Source: Bidens hawaiensis (taxonomy: Eukaryota; Streptophyta; Magnoliopsida; Asterales; Asteraceae). From it: a DNA stretch of 64,000 nt. The translations under genes and the position numbers were made by a program. A model generated the notes under the pieces. The model was not told where the DNA came from. It made no database searches and worked only from the letters and a program-made list of their open reading frames with translations. This document shows, in pieces, positions 58,230-64,000 of this stretch. Each line of letters opens with the position of its first letter. Position 1 is the first letter of the stretch. The stretch spans positions 1 to 64,000 of the forward strand of contig JAIQDT010003856.1 of the NCBI GenBank assembly GCA_021521415.1. The letters run 5' to 3'.

Positions 58230-59056
58230 TACTGTGTGTTTTTTACTAGTTTATGATTAAATTCGAATAGGATCATCGGAACATTATTATTAATTAATCG
58301 AATAAAATTACGTTGCTAACCTAAATAGATGTAATGTGATAGGTTATTTATTATAACTTTACTGATCAAGATTTCTAGAGTTAGTTCTTCGTAAGGTGTC
58401 TCTCTAGGTTTGATTGGTTAACATTGTCTAATGAGTCAATTGAGTTTATTAAACTGCCTTTGTTTTTCGCATTGTAAGGTAGGATTTAATTATAAAGTTA
58501 CTCGTTCATAATTAATTAAATAATCGTAAGGAGGTTATATATATAAAACTAGTATGTCTTAAAACTCATTAGAAACCCATGGGTGTCTTCTTCAGAAGGG
58601 TCAGGGGTCATGTTCGGGTTTTCTTTTAAGTGTCTATTTTATTATCTCAGTTCCATAACAAGTATTTTCTAATTAACTGATAATTGCAACTTAGGGGATT
58701 CAAGCATAGGTGGTTTTTCATCATCATCTAAGTCAGTCGAATTCAATTGTTTTTCATTTTATTCACTTGTCTTTTATATATTAGATTATTTTATTAGTTT
58801 AATATTAGTAATTTAAAACCCCCTTCTAACAAATATAAAATAAATATTTGTGTCGGTTTGTTTAGTCTAATTAGTTAATTTACGTAACTTAAAATGTCTC
58901 GTGGGTTCGATATCCGGACTTACTTAGCTTTACTAGAGTCGATCGGTTCGCTTGCCGGTTAGTAGTTTAGTTGAGGTTTAAAGAGTCTAGGGTATTACTT
59001 AGTGTCTAAATTAGTGTAATTTAGTTAATAATTATTTGACTACTTTTAGCACGTCA
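58230..59056 (+). repeat. Athila-type LTR fragment, inverted relative to copies 1 and 2
   Basis: The plus strand matches the minus-strand sequence of LTR1-3: it begins in actgtgtgttttttactag and ends taattatttgactactt..agcacgtca, the LTR 3' end. It is more diverged than LTR1-3 and covers roughly the last 830 bp of the LTR. No PBS follows. Coding sequence of the Tat antisense ORF begins at once, so it is a solo or truncated LTR that cuts off that ORF. Confidence 0.82.
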
Positions 59057-59938
59057 AGCTTGCTGTGAAAAAGGGTGAGGAGGCCGGTTGGAAAGCGGGC
59101 CGTGAGGCGGCATAGCACCGCCATGCTCTGGCCGCCACCCAGGAGAGACGGAGGAAAGTTGTGGCATATAAGGCGGAGTTTACCCGTGAGTGCACTAAAC
59201 GCTATAAAGAGTTTCAGGTTTCGTGAAAGAAATCCAATGAAGATCTTGCTGATGCACGTGCCCGAACTCTTGCAGCCAAGGAGCCCGACGCAAAGCACGA
59301 GGAGGAAAATGTTGACCAGCGCAAGCAGGTCGCAGAGTTAGAGGAGGAGGCGACGGTCCGGAAGGCGGATGCTGGCAAGCTGGCTGACGCGATCGTATCT
59401 TGCGAGTAAACAATGGAAATGTTGAATGCTCAGTGTGTTGCGACTGCTAGCAACCTCGATTGGCTGCTGAAGCAGTCTATCCGCAAGCTAAATTTTCTTG
59501 CCAAATTGTGTTCTTCACACTGTCCGCTTGGCCATATGTCCCTTCTAACTTATTGTTTGGTTATGCATGTTGCCCAGCGTATCATAACTGACGATGAGAT
59601 GACCAAATGCGTTTGGCGACTTATGACAGCTGCACAACAGACAGGGCATAAAGCGGGGTTCCAAGAGGCTCCTAAGCATGTACATGATCAAATTCTCTTG
59701 GAACTCTACGCACTTCATGGCATTGATATGGATGCAGAGTATCAAGCTGCAGAGACCGAATATGACGCGCTCTTGTTTCCCATCTTGTATGTCGTTGCCC
59801 AGTATGCCAAAGAAGAGAATGGCGGGCAAAAATGAATGGAGCTGTTGGAGCAATCAAGGGTGGGTCCTTCTTCTGCGCCTGGCAACGATGTTGTCCTATT
59901 TCAAGACTCGGCGAAGGGAGAAGCAGGAGAGAAGATAG
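59057..59938 (+). pseudogene. Tat-element antisense ORF (putative gypsy-type transposon protein), C-terminal part
   Basis: Plus strand, opposite to the adjacent Tat pol. One frame runs VKKGEEAGWKAGREAA, then QERRRKVVAYKAEFTREC, EDLADARARTLAAKEPDA and KQVAELEEEATVRKADAGKL, with in-frame TAG (59114-59116), TGA (about 59224) and TAA (about 59407). The intact stretch 59413-59835 (140 codons) has QRIITDDEMTKCVWRLMTAA, QTGHKAGFQEAPKHV and YALHGIDMDAEYQAAE. The long helical region followed by a GH-K-G-type block is typical of plant proteins labelled putative gypsy-type transposon (PF04195-like). In several Tat/Grande elements such ORFs lie antisense between pol and the 3' LTR. The N-terminus is lost at the LTR fragment. 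Confidence 0.65.
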
Positions 59939-60219
59939 ACTACGAGGCCTCCTTGTGTATGGAGTAGATTTGTATATTAGTAGATTACGATGTTGATGTA
60001 AATATTTGTATCTATTTAGTGGTTGTTTGTATCTGCCTTTTGTAAATGTTTCTTTATTTGAATGAAATACTTTTGTTAAAACTCTCTCTTTTTATTTGTC
60101 ACTTTAAATACTACGTCTCGCCAAACAAAAGTTGTCAACTGCGGAGTATTTTTTTCATTAATAAACCGGCGGCCCTTGGCCCGTATTTAAATAGTAATGA
60201 AATCGATTTACATGTAACA
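59939..60219. other. Gap between antisense ORF and Tat pol
   Basis: About 280 bp, AT-rich, containing the likely 3' flank of the plus-strand ORF. On the opposite strand it lies just past the pol stop. No gene is seen. Confidence 0.5.
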
Positions 60220-63200
60220 CCTTCGTAGCTGCGTCGTGTTCCACGTTTGTGGATCCGGCGAGCCATTGATTTGAATCAGTGCATACGCACCTTTGCCTAG
60301 GACGTTCTGGACTTGGTAAGGTCCTTCCCAATTTGGTGATAGTTTGCCTAGCACTTACACTCTAGAAGTCTCGTTGTTGCGAATGACGTAATCTCCTGCA
60401 TTGAACTCACAGATCTTGACTTGGCGCTGTAGTATTTTTGGAGTTGGCGCTTGTACTTTTGTTCGCACATTGCGGCCAACTTTCTTCACTCTTCCAAGAG
60501 CATTAGGTATATGTATCGTTGTTCGTCATTATTTTCTTACGTCGCCAGAATGCGGAGAAAGGGTAGACCTATTTCTGCTAGGACCATCGCCTTCATGCCA
60601 TAAGTCATCCTAACTGGTGATTCTGCGTTGCCCATAATCTATTGAGTATGAATGGCCTAGAGGACATGCACAATTTGGTTTATCCACCTGGACCTGTAGT
60701 GATTCATCTTCTTTTGATTATGTCGACGATACTATCGTTAGCGCACTCGACTTTTCCATTTCCTTGTGGATGCGCTAAGGAAGTGAATGTCAAAGTGATT
60801 CCCAGCTCAGCGAGCCAGGCTTTAACACCTTGGTCTGCAACTTGTGTTCAGTTATCGCTGACAATATTCATGGGTAAGCCAAAACGGCAGATGATGAATT
60901 CCCATATGAACCTTTTCGCACTGGCGACATTGATGGTGGCCACGGGCCTGGCTTCTATCCATTTTGTGAAGTAATCGATGGCGACTATCAAAAACTTGAT
61001 CCGTCCAAGCGCTTCTGGGAATGAACCTGTGATATCAATAGGCCATTTTTGAAATGGCTATACGGCTGTGACCGGTATCATGTTATTTTTTGAACAAAGG
61101 GTATTCGGCGCTTGTCGTTGGAATGCATTGCACGTGAGAATTTTCCATCCTACATCGATGTGCATGTCCGGCCAATGGTACCCTACATTCATGATTTTCG
61201 CTACTGCCATGCACGGGCCCACGTGTATCCCGCATATGCCCTCATGAATTTCTCTTAACAGATAAATTGCATCTTGCGGGTCTAAGCAACGGAGGAGTGG
61301 ACCCAAGTAAGACCGCCTATATAGAATACCATCTTACATTTGGTAATACAGTGCTATATAACGTATCTTTCTGGCCTCCTCCTTACTGTCGGCTATATAA
61401 CGTATGTTCCATCAATTTTATTTCATACCAGCATAGAATCCACATGGGCTTCTTCATGTCTGGCGCCTAGCTTTTTCATGATCCGGAGGCCAGCCAAAAA
61501 GGCCTCGTATTCCGCCTCGTTGTTTGTGCTCTTGAAATCGAGGCGAATGGCGTAAGTGAAATCATGGCCTTCTGGATCAAAAGGTTTTAGTCCAACACCA
61601 GATCCCTCTTCATTTGATGATCCATCTATGTAAATCTGCCACATGTCAAATTTTTGTTGCGTATTGGGAGGTTCTAATTCCCTGCAACAATCTTCTTCCT
61701 GCGCTGCTGGTATTTCAGCGATAAAATCTACCAGGACTTTCCCTTTGATCACGGGTCTGGGCCTGTATTCTATCTCATGTTCTCCCAACTCTAAGCCCAT
61801 TTGGCGAGCCTATCGGAGAGTCCTGGCTTACAAAGTACATTTTGTAACCGGTAGTTTGTGAGAACATTAATAGGGTGACCTTAGAAGTATCTGCGCAGGC
61901 GACGCGAGGCTTGGATTAACACGAAGACTAGTTTCTCTAAAGTAGACTATTTGGTTACCGCGTTAGTGAGTGTGCGGCTAACATAGTATATAGGGGTTTG
62001 AATCTTGTCCCTATTTACCATTAGTATTGCGCCGACTTCCCTATCTGATGTAGAGAGGTATAGTGTTATCAAATCCTTTGGTAAGGGTGCGGTCAATGTC
62101 GAGCGTTCGGCCAGGCGGGATATTATTTCTTGGAAAGCGACCTCCGCTTCCGGTGTCCAGCGGAACTGCGCCTTTTTGAGATAGCTTCGTAGCGTAGACA
62201 CGAACGAAAATGAATTATCAGCATGATTCGCCAAGAATCTGTTTAACGCAACTAGTGTCCATTCAGCATTTGTACGTGTTTGATTGTAGCGGGAGATGGC
62301 ATTTTAACTATGGCCCCCACTTTCTCTAGATTGGCTTTGAACTCATCCTTGATAACAATCACGACAAGAAATTTTCCTTCTTCCATTCCAAAGGAGCATT
62401 TACCCGGGTTGAGTTTTATGTTGATCCTTTGGAGTGTTCTGAAGGTTTCTTCAATGTATTTTTATAGTGTAGACTCCTCCCCGCTTTTTACCACAAGGTC
62501 ATCCATTTAAACTTCTAAATTTCTTCCAATCTGACCTTGGAAATCCCGATCCATCAGGCGCTGGTATGTAGATCATGTGCTCTTCAGCCCAAATGACGTC
62601 ATTTTGTAACAATATGTGCAGTTGTTAGTATGGAACGCGGTTTTGTCTTGATCCAGCATTCCTATGTGGATCTGGTGATACCCTTTATAGGCATCTAAGA
62701 AACACTTGTAACGGAACAGCACCAGCGCATCCACTTTTAAGTCTATTTTATGGAGAGGATAGTAGTCTTTCGGGCATGCCTTGTTTTGATCTTTGAAATC
62801 TATGCACGTTCGCCATTGTCTGTTCGCCTTAGTTACCATGGCACGGTTGGCGACCCATGTTTGATAGTGAATGACGCAGATGATCCTCGCGTGCAACAAT
62901 TTTTAAACTTGTTCATTTCAAGCCTTCGCCTGATCTGGCCCCAATTTTTTCCATTTTTGTACACCCTGCACGAATGCTAGGTTGACTTTTAGCTGAAGTT
63001 ATGCCTTGGACCTTGGTACTCTCTTAATGTTAGCGGGTATCCAAGGGAACATGTCAATGCTATTGATGGGTAGCCTTTTGAGTACTAGGGGTAGAGTTAG
63101 AGAGTGTGGGTCCAATGGTGAGTGTTTTTTCTAGGAACTACTCATTGAGTACCCATTTCTCTGGCTCCGTCTGTGGTACTGTTTTCCTCATTTTGGTCAA

Positions 63201-64000
63201 AGGTGTCTTTGTATCCGCCACATGGCACTCGCACTTAGCATGGTTCATTGCCACACCAGTGGGAGTTTGAACCCCCAATATCTCGTTAGTTGTGGATGGA
63301 TTAGCGTTGAAGTCTCCAATCGCTTCTCGAACCAAGATGACGTCATAACTGGGATGTGGGTTTTCCTTAACAAGAAAGTCCACATCTTTCGTTCTTGAAT
63401 GCTTCCTGTCGCTAAGTGTGACGGGAAAGGTGAGCTGCCCCAGTAGGTATTCAACGCTCTGGTTGAATCCCGTGATGGGTTTGTTCACTGAGACAAGGTG
63501 ATACTTGTCCACATATACCAACAAATCGAAACATTTTCGATACATGATGTCGGATGTTGCACCCGCGTCGACGAAGAAACGAGAGGTTCTATAGTGACCA
63601 AAGAGAGTGGTGATGACTAGGGTTGCTTTCTTGTTAGCGCCGCCTTTGACTTTTAGAAAGATGAATTACTCATTTTTCCATGTAGCGTGTTCCACCTATT
63701 GTCGCTTCTTTCCTATGGGACCACCTTGGATCATGTTAACATGGAGATCCTTGATCTTCTTTCCAAATCTCCCCCCTTCATATCCCGCACCTCGTTTTCC
63801 TCCATCACGGATGTTCTTGACCAGGTGTTCTAGCTTCCCACTCTGCATATATTCTTCGATAGCGTCTTTGAGATTGGAACACTGGTCAGTTATTTGTCCG
63901 TGTTGTTCGTGGTAGTCGCAGTACCTGGACATGTCCGTATTCGGCCTTTGCTTAAACGGCGATGGTTTATTAAACTCAATTCCTTCAGAGAGCATGATTT
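60220..64000 (-). pseudogene. gag-pol: Tat-lineage Ty3/gypsy gag-pol relic, continues past the window end
   Basis: Minus strand, read from 64000. The gag end has YCDYHEQHGQITDQC and LKDAIEEYMQSGKL (63995-63696). Protease has FVDAGATSDIMYRKCFDLL (about 63590-63520). RT (62899-62500) has CIDFKDQNKACPKDYYPL and FLDAYKGYHQI, with a stop in place of Tyr before MDD (about 62507). RNase H (62234-61947) has FRWTPEAEVAFQ. A second RNase H (61800-61423) has WQIYIDGSSNEEGSGVGL and NNEAEYEAFLAGL, the extra archaeal-type RNase H of Tat. The integrase zinc region (61306-61058) lacks one Cys (TCNAFQ). The core region and NWEGPYQVQNVLG end (about 60330-60220) follow. Many stops and frame changes occur. Confidence 0.88.

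Overview
The window is a transposable-element-only stretch of a plant nuclear genome. I recognise no host gene, tRNA gene, functional rRNA gene or CRISPR array. The element families (SIRE-type Ty1/copia, Athila-type and Tat-type Ty3/gypsy, a chromovirus-like gypsy, CACTA, hAT MITEs and a 5S-bearing LTR element) are those of angiosperms. Several protein variants resemble ones I remember from Asteraceae drafts such as Tanacetum, Artemisia and lettuce. The family-level assignment is inference.

Layout, left to right. 1-7225: 5'-truncated minus-strand SIRE-like copia relic (copy A) with a downstream ORF in the env position. 7226-7783: LTR-like segment. 7826-11049: downstream ORF and part of the spacer of a second SIRE-like element (copy B). 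11050-32738: a rearranged CACTA transposon carrying an 823-bp hAT MITE (12583-13405, 8-bp TSD) and a 13.9-kb Athila-type element (16328-30226, minus strand, TSD GCCAG), with a 305-bp MITE in one of its introns. 32739-45082: a duplicate of 24705-31997 (Athila gag/pol, its LTR and the right CACTA arm). Its gag is interrupted by a plus-strand gypsy element at 35809-41178 (TSD TTACC). 45083-57600: the rest of copia B, interrupted at 51316-55699 by a 4.4-kb non-coding element with 5S-rRNA-like LTRs (TSD ACATC). 57600-58229: B leader with a 92-bp tandem repeat. 58230-59056: inverted Athila LTR fragment. 59057-64000: Tat-lineage gypsy with minus-strand pol and a plus-strand (antisense) ORF beyond it.

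Inferred order of events: copia A, then copia B beside or inside it; CACTA into the B spacer; Athila into a CACTA exon and the small MITE into a CACTA intron; duplication of the Athila/CACTA block; insertion of the plus-strand gypsy into the duplicated gag; and separately the 5S-LTR element into B gag. Nearly all coding regions carry stops or frameshifts, so autonomous activity now is unlikely. The most unusual signal is a collinear non-coding module shared between the Athila element (about 18300-19200) and the unrelated copia element (about 45930-46650).
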